A stretch of 64,000 nt of DNA from Allacma fusca (GCA_947179485.1 OX359249.1:45583415-45647414); one strand, 5' to 3'; shown: positions 43,228-55,637, numbered from the stretch's first letter. A program made the numbers and translations. Notes: generated by a model from the sequence alone, not told the origin.

Positions 43228-46200
43228 ATGTCATCCCTACCGCAATTAAAGCTCATCCGACGCGGGTTAAAAGGAAGTATCACCAAGGCGGAAACAAGCA
43301 TCAATAGCTCCGACCCCCAAACCATCACAAGAGGTGCCTTCCAAATCCTGCAGCGAAAGGTTACGGACTGTCAAGCCGCTCTGGAACATAACCATGACCA
43401 GATCATCCAACTGCTGACCGACGATGACGAACTCAACGCTCAATCTGACGAACAAGGTGATCAAATCGAGCGCTGTACCATACTACTCCTCAGGTTAGCA
43501 GAATTAGAAGATATAATTCTTTTGAAAGAAGAGATGTGGAAGAGAGAAGAGGCCAGGAAGGACGAAGCAGCAAAACTGCTAGCCCAAGCCCAAGCCCAAC
43601 AAGCTCACCCATCACCTACACCACCAGTTAACACCCCGGTTCCGACATGCAAAGTCAAACTCCCAGATCTCCAGGTCCCTAAATTCTCAGGGAAACTAGA
43701 AGACTGGATCCTCTTCCGGAACCGATTCAAGCACGCAGTGGACTCCCGAACTGATCTCACGGACGCGGTGAAACTGCAATACTTACTCTCCTACCTTGAA
43801 GGACCTCCAGCCCAAATGCTTTCGGCGGTAAACCTTGACGACAGGAGCTATCAGCCATCCTGGAAGCAGCTACAAGGAACGTTCGAGCACAGGCGGGAGC
43901 TAACCTTGAGGTACATTTATAATATTCTTGATATACCGAACCTCAGCGAACGGCAAGCAACCAAGCTCCGATCCATGCTAAATGTAGTACAATGTTCCCT
44001 GGACGCCCTGACGTCACTGGGAGAAACTCCGGATGCATATAGCTCCATGATAGTGGCCATCATCCTTCAGAGGCTAGATAAGGAAACCAGGCAACGATTC
44101 CTTCATACACTCCCAGACACATCCATGCCCACTTGGACCAGGCTCCAGTTATTCCTAAATAAGGAGTGTGCGGATCTACTCACCACCGCAGGAGTAGAAG
44201 AACCAAAGACCAAGAAGCCACAATCACAGCAGCCAAGCCAAGCCAAGCCGTTCACCCCATCCTGCTCAATATGTAAAGGAGCCCATTTGACTTTCAAATG
44301 CTCCCAACTGGAATGCGCTACTGACAATGACAAGAAGTCGATTATCAACAAGTCCAAGCTATGCACTAACTGCCTGAAGTCAGGTCACAGCTGGAAAGAG
44401 TGTAGGAGCCCGTTTACCTGTCAACAGTGCAAGCAAAAACATCATACCATCCTTCACAATGCACTCACCAAATCACAGGTTCCAGAGAAGAAAACAGCAG
44501 CATTAACATGTAAGCGAGAATCCACAGTAGCACTTAAACCAACAGCTCTGGTCCATGTCATTCGCGATAAGGAGGAGGTGAAGGTTCGCACAATGGTAGA
44601 TAATTGTGCCGACGAGGTTTTTATAAGCCAAGCCCTGGTAACCAAATTAGGGTTGGTAAAGGAACGATTAGCTGAGCCTTTTGACATTGCAGCAGCTGGG
44701 GATGTTGGAATAGGGACAGCAACGGAGATGGTGGAATTTCAAATCCATTCCACTCTCAACAGCAATTACAGCTATGACATAACTGCCTTTGTCCTACCTC
44801 GCATAGGAGGACCCTACCCAAGCCAGCCGTTCTCACAACACAACTTTCCTCATCTACCTACTAAAGGTCTAGCTGATCCATGGTGGGCGGAGCCCGGGCA
44901 AGTAGACTTATTACTATCTAATCATATTTATTACAAGATAATTAAAGGAACCATCATCAGGGGAGGCGAAGACGAACCAATTGCTCAGCAGTCAACTCTT
45001 GGATGGCTTGTCGGCGGTGGCAAGAATACGGTTCCGAAGAGAAAGGCTGAGGTCTACAGTCTTTCCAAGTGTACTCTGAACCAAGAGATGCAACGATTTT
45101 GGGAATTGGAGCAAGCAACCCAAGTCAACATGGTTCTTACCAAAGAGGAGCGGGAGGCGGAGGAACATTACAAGGCAACAACAGTGAGAAGACCTGATGG
45201 TTCTTATGAAGTAAGTCTGCCATTCAAAGAACAAAGAGAGCCCTTGGGAGATTCCAAAGCTATTGCCTTCAAACGATTCCTGAGTCTAGAGACCAAGCTC
45301 CAAAGAAACCCAGAGTTAGGTGATGCCTATAAGAAGGCCATGAGAGAACTTCAGGAAGAAGGTCACATGGAGCCAATTCCCAGCCACCAGCTTAAGAGTT
45401 TGAACGGGACTTACTACCTGCCACATCATGCTGTAGTCAAGGAGGCCAGCTCAACGACCAAGCTGAGGATAGTCTTCGATGCTAGTGCCAGGACAACAGC
45501 AAGCCAGTCACTCAACGAGCAACTGTTAGTGGGTCCACGGATCCAACAGGACTTGTTTGCCATCTTAGTACGGTGGAGATACTGGCTCATCCCACTCTCC
45601 GCGGATATCCGTAAGATGTATCTCTGCATATGGACCAGTAGCTCTGACAGAGACTATCAGCGATTGTTTTGGAGAGAAAAGCCTACTGACCAACTGCGAC
45701 AGTTCCGGCTTAATAAGGTGACTTTCGGAGAAGCTAGCGCCCCGTTCCAGGCAATCCGGACACTTCACCAACTGGCGGAGGACTACGGGACCATGTTTCC
45801 TGAAGCCTCTCGTGTTCTCAAGGAAGACTTCTACGTGGATGATTGCTTAACGGGAAGGAACCACGTGGAGGACGCTCTCACACTGCAATCACAGCTTATG
45901 GAACTGACTGCAAAAGGAAAGTTCATGCTAAGGAAGTGGGCATCATCCGAACCAAGAATACTGGAAGCAGTTCCTGATGAATTCCGGGAAGTCAACGTTC
46001 CATTTTCGCTGGACCGCGACGAATTTATTAAGGCCTTAGGAATGGTATGGAACTATCGGGAAGACAATTTCACATTCCAAGTCCAACCGGTCACTGGAAC
46101 CAAGGACACCAAACGAAGCATTTTATCAACAATTGCTCGTGTTTTTGACCCACTCGGCCTACTATCACCAGTCACTATCCGAGCCAAGATGGTGATGCAG

Positions 46201-48426
46201 GGACTTTGGAAGGAAGAAACCTCTTGGGATGAGGAACCTTCAACAGCAGCCCTGAAGGAATGGAAACTCTACCAGGAGGAACTACAAGGCCTTAGTAACC
46301 TGAAAATTCCTAGATGCATTAATTCCAGTGCAACTGCTCAGTACCAGCTCCACGGATTTTCGGATGCTTCCGAAAAAGCATACGCCGCCGCTGTATATTT
46401 GAGGTGTCAAAATGAAGCCAACGTTCAGGTCACTCTCATTGCAGCGAAAACAAGAGTTGCTCCAACAAAGCCAGAGTCTCTACCGAGGCTTGAACTTTGT
46501 GCAGCGTTGTTGTTGTCAGAGCTGATGGTAACAATTTCAAAGGCTCTCCCAATTCATCTACAAGCCTGGACGGCATGGAGCGATTCCACTGTTACCCTAA
46601 GTTGGATCAAGAGCGACCCAAACAGGTGGAGAACTTTTGAAAGAAACCGTGTAGCAAAGATCCAGGACCAGGTTCCACCCAGCTCATGGAGGCACATTCC
46701 AGGAACCAACAACCCCGCAGATCTTCCGTCAAGGGGAATGAAAGTTGAAGATTTCCTCAACTCCAAGCTCTGGTGGAATGGACCGTCCTTCCTTCAAGAT
46801 CCCACCACGGAAGAGAACTGCACAGACGAAGTCGGGTTCAAGCCAATTCCAGCACCTGTATCGGTTTTAGTAGCAGCGGTAGTATCCCGGGAGGATACAG
46901 TCATGGAGGTACTCGCCCAACGTCACTCCTGTTGGTACAAACTCAAATGGAGAACGGCAGTGTGGGCAATGCTATGGCGCCAAAAACAACATCCTACAGC
47001 AACCGGGTTCCCGAAGGCAACAGAACTGGAGGATGCTGAGAGACGATGGATTCGGTATGTTCAAAAACAAGCATTTCGAATTGAGATACAAGCGATGATG
47101 AAAGGCAAACCGGTCCCCTCTAATTCAAAACTGAAGTCTTTGTGCCCTTTTATTCAACATGAGCTCATCATGGTGGGCGGCAGGCTCAGAAACGCGGAGG
47201 TCCCAACAGAACAGAAGCATCCAGTGGTGCTACCTCCACATCACATTACGGAGTTAATTATAAGATGGTATCACATAACATTCCATCATGCTGGGTTACA
47301 ACTTTTAATGTCCCTTTTGCAGAGAAAGTTTTGGATTCTCCGCGGGAAAGCCCAAGTGAAGAAGATCATCCGCTCCTGCAAGACCTGTCGGATACACAGA
47401 TCCGCAACAGCAGTTCAACTTATGGCAGATCTTCCGAAGGCAAGAGTCACTCCGGGCCGCCCATTTACCCATGTGGGAATTGACTACGCGGGTCCCTTTC
47501 AGATACGAGACAGCTGTATCAACCGTAGGAAGGCTCCAATGGTGAAGGCCTATGCAGCCATCTTCATCTGTTTTTCGACCAAGGCTGTGCATCTTGAAGT
47601 CGTGAGCAGTCTTTCAACTGAATCCTTCCTGGCAGCCTTGGACCGATTTGTAGCACGCCGAGGGGTCCCATCCGTCATTCAAAGTGACAATGGTACCAAT
47701 TTTGTCGGAGCCAAGAAAGAGTTACGCGAAGTTCTGCAACAACGGCCTGAGAACTTTGACGGAGAAGTTAACCAGGCAGCGGCGAAGAGAGGGATAAAAT
47801 GGATACTCAATCCCCCAGCAGCCCCGCACATGGGTGGGATCTGGGAAGCAGCTGTGAAGAGCATGAAGTTTCATCTTCGACGAGTGCTGGGAGAAGCTAC
47901 GACAAATTTCGAAGAGTTGGATACTTTGTTGAAAGGAATCGAGGCCTGCCTCAACTCCCGTCCCATCTGCCCTGAACGAACCGACCCTAATGACCTGTCA
48001 GCTATCACCCCAGGCCATTTCCTAATTGGAGAGCCATTGGTAGCAGTACCAGACCTTGACCTTACTCAACTGAAGCAAAATACATTGTCCAGGTGGCAAC
48101 GGATACAGCAGATGAGGCGCCATTTCTGGAACCGTTGGAAGGACGAGTACTTGTGCCAACTTCAGAGACGAGTCAAGTGGATGAAGCCACAACCAAACCT
48201 AAAGACAGGGGACATGGTGGTAATCAAGGAGGAGAATCTACCCCCGCAAAATTGGAGACTTGGAAGAGTCACTGAAGTTCATGTGGATCCAACAGACGAG
48301 AAAGCCTTAGTCAGAGCAGTGACAGTGAGGACCGCAAATGGGATTCTCAAGCGACCCATCAATAAGCTGGTGCTTCTTCCCGGATGCGAGAAGGAAGACG
48401 AAGAAGGAACTTCGGACAGTGTTTAA
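43228..48426 (+). CDS. BEL/Pao gag-pol polyprotein (1732 codons)
   Basis: One uninterrupted frame from the ATG at 43228 to TAA. In order: a charged, coiled-coil-prone N-terminus with an Ala/Gln stretch (residues about 50-130); a DUF1759-type gag region with PKFSGKLEDWILFRNRF (about 150-300); CCHC-type zinc knuckles (about 345-410, CTNCLKSGHSWKEC); an aspartic protease region (about 430-600); reverse transcriptase (about 690-930) with FYVDD near 870; RNase H region (about 1040-1180, DASEKAYAAAVY and WSDSTVTLSW); an HHCC zinc-binding segment (about 1350-1400, CKTCRIHR); integrase core (about 1410-1570) with HVGIDYAGPF and QSDNGTNFVG; and a DUF5641-type C-terminus (about 1620-1720). The family makes one Gag-Pol product cut by its own protease and copies itself through RNA in cytoplasmic particles. 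Confidence 0.96.
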   Translation: MSSLPQLKLIRRGLKGSITKAETSINSSDPQTITRGAFQILQRKVTDCQAALEHNHDQIIQLLTDDDELNAQSDEQGDQIERCTILLLRLAELEDIILLKEEMWKREEARKDEAAKLLAQAQAQQAHPSPTPPVNTPVPTCKVKLPDLQVPKFSGKLEDWILFRNRFKHAVDSRTDLTDAVKLQYLLSYLEGPPAQMLSAVNLDDRSYQPSWKQLQGTFEHRRELTLRYIYNILDIPNLSERQATKLRSMLNVVQCSLDALTSLGETPDAYSSMIVAIILQRLDKETRQRFLHTLPDTSMPTWTRLQLFLNKECADLLTTAGVEEPKTKKPQSQQPSQAKPFTPSCSICKGAHLTFKCSQLECATDNDKKSIINKSKLCTNCLKSGHSWKECRSPFTCQQCKQKHHTILHNALTKSQVPEKKTAALTCKRESTVALKPTALVHVIRDKEEVKVRTMVDNCADEVFISQALVTKLGLVKERLAEPFDIAAAGDVGIGTATEMVEFQIHSTLNSNYSYDITAFVLPRIGGPYPSQPFSQHNFPHLPTKGLADPWWAEPGQVDLLLSNHIYYKIIKGTIIRGGEDEPIAQQSTLGWLVGGGKNTVPKRKAEVYSLSKCTLNQEMQRFWELEQATQVNMVLTKEEREAEEHYKATTVRRPDGSYEVSLPFKEQREPLGDSKAIAFKRFLSLETKLQRNPELGDAYKKAMRELQEEGHMEPIPSHQLKSLNGTYYLPHHAVVKEASSTTKLRIVFDASARTTASQSLNEQLLVGPRIQQDLFAILVRWRYWLIPLSADIRKMYLCIWTSSSDRDYQRLFWREKPTDQLRQFRLNKVTFGEASAPFQAIRTLHQLAEDYGTMFPEASRVLKEDFYVDDCLTGRNHVEDALTLQSQLMELTAKGKFMLRKWASSEPRILEAVPDEFREVNVPFSLDRDEFIKALGMVWNYREDNFTFQVQPVTGTKDTKRSILSTIARVFDPLGLLSPVTIRAKMVMQGLWKEETSWDEEPSTAALKEWKLYQEELQGLSNLKIPRCINSSATAQYQLHGFSDASEKAYAAAVYLRCQNEANVQVTLIAAKTRVAPTKPESLPRLELCAALLLSELMVTISKALPIHLQAWTAWSDSTVTLSWIKSDPNRWRTFERNRVAKIQDQVPPSSWRHIPGTNNPADLPSRGMKVEDFLNSKLWWNGPSFLQDPTTEENCTDEVGFKPIPAPVSVLVAAVVSREDTVMEVLAQRHSCWYKLKWRTAVWAMLWRQKQHPTATGFPKATELEDAERRWIRYVQKQAFRIEIQAMMKGKPVPSNSKLKSLCPFIQHELIMVGGRLRNAEVPTEQKHPVVLPPHHITELIIRWYHITFHHAGLQLLMSLLQRKFWILRGKAQVKKIIRSCKTCRIHRSATAVQLMADLPKARVTPGRPFTHVGIDYAGPFQIRDSCINRRKAPMVKAYAAIFICFSTKAVHLEVVSSLSTESFLAALDRFVARRGVPSVIQSDNGTNFVGAKKELREVLQQRPENFDGEVNQAAAKRGIKWILNPPAAPHMGGIWEAAVKSMKFHLRRVLGEATTNFEELDTLLKGIEACLNSRPICPERTDPNDLSAITPGHFLIGEPLVAVPDLDLTQLKQNTLSRWQRIQQMRRHFWNRWKDEYLCQLQRRVKWMKPQPNLKTGDMVVIKEENLPPQNWRLGRVTEVHVDPTDEKALVRAVTVRTANGILKRPINKLVLLPGCEKEDEEGTSDSV

Positions 48427-48527
48427 ACTAATATGATTTGTATTAACTTATATTTAAGCCATGACGTAACCAGTTTATTTTACAAAAATTGTGTTAAATT
48501 CATTTTAAAATATCTTACTAATATTTT

Positions 48528-48539
48528 GGTGGGCGGAAA
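48528..48539 (+). promoter_or_regulatory. Polypurine tract of the BEL/Pao element
   Basis: GGTGGGCGGAAA directly abuts the right LTR. This is the expected place and composition for the plus-strand primer. Confidence 0.7.
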
Positions 48540-49011
48540 TGTTTATGCTCTACAAGCCTAACCATTAATATGCTCAGGTGTAGTGGTCATGTCCAGGGAG
48601 AATGACCTGAGCCTTATCTTAATTCTAATTTTAGCTATGCTAATTGTAAGTAGGAACTGGAATAGATTGCTCTAAAGAGTGAGAGAGAAGAGAAAGAGTC
48701 GTCGTCGAGGTCTTGCCCTAACAACCAGTCCAGAGCCGCTCTTATTTTTATTACATTAGTTGACTGTATATGTATAAGTTTCCCTAGTTAGCCTTTATAT
48801 TAAGCCTGTGTGTGACAATTACGACAATTTTACTCGTTATTATAAATAATTAATTTCCAAGGCTACAATTTATTCTACGGAACAGTTATTTTCACCACGG
48901 CCTCAGTGCACTTATGTACCACCGATTTCTCCCCCGCTCTTTGCATCTTAACTTGACCTCATCCTCATAAAATCACCAACAGTCACATTCGCTCAGCCCA
49001 ACGAGCCATCA
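48540..49011 (+). repeat. BEL/Pao right LTR
   Basis: 472 bp, TG...CA, the same as the left LTR by eye, followed by the GTGTG target duplication. Confidence 0.95.
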
Positions 49012-51312
49012 GTGTGTGTTCTAGAAAGAAAGTCAATTCTACCGAGAGTGCCTATAATATGATGATGGTGATGATGCCGAAGATGGTCTCTTCTAAATAA
49101 CTACTCCTATAGTTGTGAAACCCACATAAATTGAGAATGGTTCCCTTCTATAGAATCTTCAATAATAATTCTACTCTAGAGGTTCGCGTGCTGGAAACCA
49201 TGTAGGATGAGACGTAACACAATTATGGTCAGAATGCATGTGAGGTATACACACCCAGGTGTACACTTATACGCCGAGACCTTTTATCTCTCAAAGTGCA
49301 TACTTTATTCCAATGCAATTATAACTGACTTGTATTATTTACTTATCACTCAGTCAGTCAACATTTTAAGCCCATCCAGAGATATACGGGTTTCTCATTC
49401 TTTTTATAGGAGCGAATAAGTCACTGCAATGTGACTATCACTCACATCTGGTTGGTTGGTCGTCTCCTTCTCCACTGTCATCGTGATAACTTCAGAGACG
49501 GGACGGAGCTATAAACTCTTGTTATTTTCCCGGCTTAGGCGAGTCATTTACGTCATGAATTCAATTCCTATCGATTTTCAAGAAAATCCTATGAGATGAC
49601 AGTGAGAGCCCATCCAATTTTGATGGTCCAGAAGGTCACACAAGCGTTTTTATTTCTACACAATAATGCAATGATACACACATTTTTTTTCCATATTGTA
49701 CAGTCAACTCCCACTATAAGCCAATGGCCTTTGAAGGGATTTCAGATATAAGGGATTTCCAGTCCCAATTCCCATTTACACAATCCTTAAGACTATATGT
49801 ACGTTTCAGTAATCACGTTACCAAACGCACGCCAGCAAACAACTAATTGATGGAACAGATTCAATAAATTTTCTAAAGGCCGTCGTAACTGATTAACTGA
49901 ATTTATTGTTCCCAGGGGAAAAGATGGCACGACAGGGCCTTTTACGGGGTCAGCACGCATGTTTGTCAGTTAGTAGTAGCCAGTCAGTAGTGAGTATGAT
50001 AGGAAAAAATAAAACTGGAAGAATTTTTTTTTCCAACGCTTTAAAATTTCCAGTAGTAATTGCATGATTGCTCACATGGCATTCAATTATACCTACTTAA
50101 TATGCTTATTTTCATTGTGATAGGATATTACCGTTCGATTTAACGCTACAGTTAACTGAGGAAAACAAAGCTAGCTAAGCTACGTGAGCAAAAAAAAAGA
50201 AGATATAAACTGAACCACAGCGGTCAACCACAATCAGAGCACTAATATTTCCATAGAACACTATTTCGAACTGATTCGACAATAGGGCCCAATTTTTGAT
50301 ACAGGAAAATGACTTCCCAATAAACACAATGGAAATTAGGGATACAAGTACATATCAGTAATCAGCCCACAGTATTGCAGTACCTTGACAAACTAGGTTC
50401 CGTATCTAATATTTATTCCATTGAATTGACAATATATAAGTATTTACCAGAAATGAAGGAAGCTCTTCCTCCCCACCCACACAGAATAAATTCCACGTCG
50501 AATTTCCTGGGATGCAAACTTAGTATCTACATATAGCATTGAATGGGGACGTTGAAGAGGGGGGGGGGGCGAATTCACGCAGAGAAAAAATTTATGTTCA
50601 CGCATCTTTGGAGGCATGATTAACGATTGCTATAAACATGAATTTCATGCCATAGCAATAACAGAATTTAGATACTCGTCACTGAAACATGATATTGACT
50701 AATTTATGACATGCGTCAGGACTGGAAAAAAAATTGTGGAAGTAGACATTAGACAACATTTACCATCACATTGAAAAGTAGTATTTGATAATTATAAATC
50801 ACATCCATATTATGGAGAAAATTAAATGTCACATACTTATTGCTTCTTCTCACATTTAAGTGTGCCTGGAAAGTTCACAAGTACAAGTACAAGTACACAC
50901 ACACACACATACAAAAATGCTTGAAAATGTTGAGTAATCCTTAAATTTGTATGCACACCAAATTACAACCTAACATCCTGCAAGGTGCGTGCCAAGACTT
51001 AATTTACTTAAGGATTCAGACGTTCGCATGCAAGCGGTCCAGGACAACGTGCTACATGGTTTCTACTTTACTTAAGTAAGCATATTTCATTCGATCACCA
51101 CGAATGTCTAAATTAGCCAAATGAATGTTATGTTACTTCCAAATTGTTTTTACTTATACACGCTGCAGTAAAACCAGGTCAGCCGTAGTAAGTAAGTATC
51201 TCCATGTATTACTTACTGCGTAACCAAATGCAATATCCGTAGATTTTACCGACATGTCTTCATCTATATAAGATTCCATTCTTATGTTGGACAGTGATCA
51301 TTGCAACATAGT

Positions 51313-51340
<28 letters not shown>
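51313..51340. repeat. (CA)14 microsatellite
   Basis: Pure CA run followed by TACATATGTA. A related GTACAA/CA repeat lies at about 50879-50909. Confidence 0.94.
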
Positions 51341-51344
<4 letters not shown>

Positions 51345-51838
51345 TATGTACACACACAAAAGACAGACAGTCGAAAATTATTTACGCCATAGTTGCTCGG
51401 CCTGCATGCATTTTAAATAGACTTTATAACAAAAAAAAAGAGAGAAGTCAATATAGCAATGAATGCCAAGCACGGGTGGTGCGTCCAAACCGCAAAAATA
51501 CTAATAATCACACTGAATTCATTGTTCAACAATATAATAATTCAATTAAAATCAGATACAATCTATGAAACAGAACAAAAACAATATAGAGCCTAAAACC
51601 CAATCGACATTGGATTGCATACAACAGTCATAACTTTTGTTCACCGCATCTTTAGTCAACGGTTTGAATGCTGTACAGTGTCACTGAATTCGTGTCAATT
51701 GCTTTCCATTTGCTATGCACTTTAAATTTCAAAGTAAAAGCATTATTTAATTCCCTGTCAGGATTGCGTCAATTGTGAACACACCTAAAATTAAGTATTT
51801 CAATACTTTTACATTTCTGTCCCAAAGTTTAAAGGACA

Positions 51839-51895
51839 GGGAGGGAGGGAGGGAGGGAGGGAGAGCGAGCGAGTGAGAGAGAGAGAGAGAGAGAG
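51839..51895. repeat. (GGGA)6 and (GA)n purine tract
   Basis: Six GGG tracts spaced by single A (51839-51861), then GAGCGAGCGAG and a GA run. It is purine-rich over nearly 60 bp. Confidence 0.94.
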
Positions 51896-54686
51896 ACTGC
51901 AGGCTGACATGACATTTCCACTGAAAATATCCCCGAGCATGGAGACTCGACTCATGTATCGGAATACTGATTAAATACTATGCTTTTTCCTCCACTCCCA
52001 ACTTGCAGAGTACAAGCGAAATTGCATGAACAAATTAGATTCCACACAGACTGTAAGTACGGAGACGTATGAATGCCGTGTGCGATCCAACCATCGCTTA
52101 CGGAACAAAATATGGAATTAGAACGAGGACTGCACACAAAGTGCATTGTTTCGCGCGATTCCCCATTGAAAAAGGACTACTACTACTAGTTTTAAAAACG
52201 TCTCGTCACGACTCAAATCTCATGAAGGGGCGCAACAGGACAATTCAAACCATGCAAAGCCATGATACGATTAATACAATATATCTATATCCATAGTATC
52301 ACACAAATGTTGGAAAGTGATTTCAACTGAAACTCAACCATGGGACTGGTGTCTCTTCACTCTCCACAACAGTTCTATTTATGTATGTAATTATGTATAT
52401 ACATGGAAATAGTCAAAAATCCGAATTAGTTTGAGTAGATATGTACGTTGATCTATGTAAGTAATACTATATGTGTACTTTGTCTTACATACATTTTCTC
52501 ATGGGAGTCAACTTTTTGCAAAATCCTTATACATAATTTAATTGCCAAATATGAAACCTTGAAGCTTGGCAATCCCAACTCAAGCGGCTAACATACAAAT
52601 ATACACACACATACACACATACACACACAAGTGAACCATATGATGTGCAATAACAACTTCAATGTACATATGTATGTACACCAAACATACCATGGACATC
52701 TTTTTTTTTTCTCACACTACCAATGTTACGGATTATTCACGGCTTTCATCCATTCTTTAACCAGAACAAGTCTTTTCAGAGACATCCGGTCATTTGTGAA
52801 AACAAACGTGTCCACGCGTCTGTGAAATTATTTGTCCCTAATATGAACATCCATGGCGGCCGAGACTATGGGCCTAGCACGGCCTAGTCTGCCAATACCG
52901 AGGTAAATTCCTTGTCAAAGCTCAAACCTCAACTTCAACTTTGCCCAACAAATTTACAAACAGAGGCGGAGAGAACCCACCCATATATGTGTGTATAACT
53001 CCAAACAGAGACAGAGAGACACAAACACATGATTAAAAGATCATTCATTATGATCTCACACGTAAAGGAAAAAAGTAGGAAGGAACAAATAGACATCCCT
53101 GCCGTCACCTATAAATGCAATACAAGAGTAGTAGTAACATTGGCGACGGTCAGCCTAACGTTCTTGTAGGAGCAATGTCAAAGGCAATATCGGAGTTCAA
53201 TATGATCCCGCCAAATCACTCCTTTTTCTGCATTGGATTTCTCTTGTAAGTATCCAATCTTCCATTGCCCTAGAATCAACTCTAAAGTTACATCGCATGT
53301 ATGTACATATGTACAAAAGCTCACTCAATTTTATTGCTGCCATTTACAATGCGGAAACTTGAGCGGCACTCCACAACCAGCTCGTGTAAGGGAAACATAA
53401 CAGGAACAGGTCTTGCTCTCATTTCAACTCCATGACGTACATACATATATATAAAATGACAATGGTGAGGGTTACATATATATATCGTCATCCACTGCGG
53501 ACGCGGAGCAATACTTTTCCTCTCTTATCTCCCAAACCAAAATTGGTGCATTAATACGGACATGTTTTACTACGTCAAATTTGAACCTTTGAGACGGTTC
53601 AAAGTCTCCTAAATTCCCTACTTTAACCAAGAAATCTCCTGTTCACACACAGACCTCCACCGTATGGTATCCTTATGCTCAAATACATATACAGTATCTA
53701 TACATACGCACATATATTTATCCCTACTATACAAGACATCATCTCCCACACTCCAGAAAGTAATGCAAGAAATATCAATCTTTGCGCCAAAAAAAAAAAT
53801 TACGAAATAATGGAAACGGTCAGGGTTATATGTGCGTGGACTTGGGAAATCTTTCAATATCCCGTCCCTAGTCTTAGAGGATTATAAAATGTGGGAGTGA
53901 GAGAATACACATGGAAGAAGAAAAAAAAATCCTATGAGGCCAAGGAAATCCTGTGCTGGCTCCTCAAGAAAAACCAGCCCAAGGAGCTGCTAGCGTCAAC
54001 TGAGAAAGTAATGTCTCGTCAATCGATTCACTCTGTCTTTAGATTCTGCAGATGTGCAACCAATGAACACCCTGAACTAGCTCTTAATTTTATATATACG
54101 TATCTATGTATATATCCACGTGTAGTCTTTCTACATAGTCTACTGTGGTTATGAAGTTGTCACCATGTGGATGGACTATACTATATAAATTATACCTACT
54201 ATATAATAACTACTATATAAAGTAACTCTCTCACAAGTCAAGCTTTAAACCCTATGTTCGCGAGGCCCAATAAAAATTCTGTAGGAGGAAGATATTAAAT
54301 CACTTATATGAGTAAATAATCCATAATGACAACACAATCAAGTGCAATTACAACATATTAAACTTGTTATCATCCTCAAAGATCCTTTGAACTAAAAGAT
54401 CACCGTCAACATAAATTACGCTGGCCAAGAGACCATATTCATTATATATACTTATATATGTATATAGTTCCATAATATTAAAGACCCTGAAACATATTAG
54501 AATAAAATTTACATACTAACTCACTACATATATGTACACCAGCATCAGGATCACAACCGCTTTCGTGCCAGAGTTTTGTATGTGTACTTACATACCTACA
54601 TAGTAATACATATTATGAACATGTTACGGGGTTCAATGTCTAGTTTTGAGATTGCTCTAGATTCCTTTGCTCCTGTTAGCACACAA

Positions 54687-54716
54687 CACACACACACATA
54701 CACACACACACACACA
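54687..54716. repeat. (CA)n microsatellite
   Basis: CA run with one TA interruption. Confidence 0.92.
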
Positions 54717-55612
54717 TAATTTCGGTATTGTATTGTTCCCATCCGCTACATGCAAGCATTCAATCACCACACCATATACCTACAACACAAACATATTAAA
54801 TTTCGAATAACAGCCTCTGATGTTTACCTCTTCCACAAAGCAGAGCTGGCTCACTGTAAGATGAGGCTTATATAAACAATAAAAATATTGTTTTTAATAA
54901 TATTCCACTTTACTTTTACTCCTCATGCTGGGGTCTAGACTGTCTGCATGTTTCATATGACTTCCAACAGCTATGCTATTAGCCCTAAATTTTTACTGAA
55001 ATAATTAACACTCCCATATTGTGGGCTATTGGAGGCCCAAAGCCCCAAACTTGAAGGGCAGGGCAGTTACACAACAGCCCTGTGTACAAAAAAAAATACA
55101 TAGTAAGTGGTTATTTATACAAGTTGGATTTTAGCAAGTCCACTGATAAATTATTAGCATACACGCTGCTTCTCATGCAACGTCGTCCCACCTCTCTATA
55201 GGTCTCTCTGTATTCATTGTTTACTTCTAGTAGCTCCTGCCACAAGTACGACTCGTCATAAAAAAGTATTTAATATATATCGTGGAGGAGATTTCAATAC
55301 AAATTCCCACATAAATAAGTAGATGACACGGATAGCGTGAAGATATGAATAATTATTGAAAATCTCCTTGCAGTTACAATATCAACGAAGATGATCAAGG
55401 CTTGGGATGAAGTTCCATATACAAGCAGTAAAAGCATGGGTGAACATACAGGCCCAGAGATAGTAAATAAAAAATCACTGTTCATAAAATTATGAGCCGC
55501 GATGTCAGTGATAAATGAAAACCTTACTCGCTACGTCCCTCCCTACGACGTAAGAGCTAAATGTAGATATACTTACATTTGCACATCCATAGAAAGTATA
55601 TTAGCACAGAGA

Positions 55613-55637
55613 TGTGTGTGTGTGTGTGTGTGTGTGT
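55613..55637. repeat. (GT)12 microsatellite
   Basis: Pure GT run; a short GAT trinucleotide run follows at about 55658-55676. Confidence 0.93.

Larger units (their letters stand above)
42512..49011 (+). mobile_element. BEL/Pao LTR retrotransposon, looks whole and very young
   Basis: A 6.5-kb element with two 472-bp LTRs (42512-42983 and 48540-49011) beginning TG and ending CA and identical as far as I can compare by eye. It is flanked by the 5-bp target duplication GTGTG (42507-42511 and 49012-49016). Inside are a short leader, one long gag-pol reading frame and a purine-rich tract before the right LTR. The domain order (gag with DUF1759-type region, zinc knuckles, protease, reverse transcriptase, RNase H, integrase, DUF5641-type C-terminus) is that of BEL/Pao. 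No envelope gene is seen. Identical LTRs mean a very recent insertion. It landed in a short GT repeat and points opposite to UBL3. It is 44-50% GC by impression, visibly richer than its surroundings. Confidence 0.96.
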
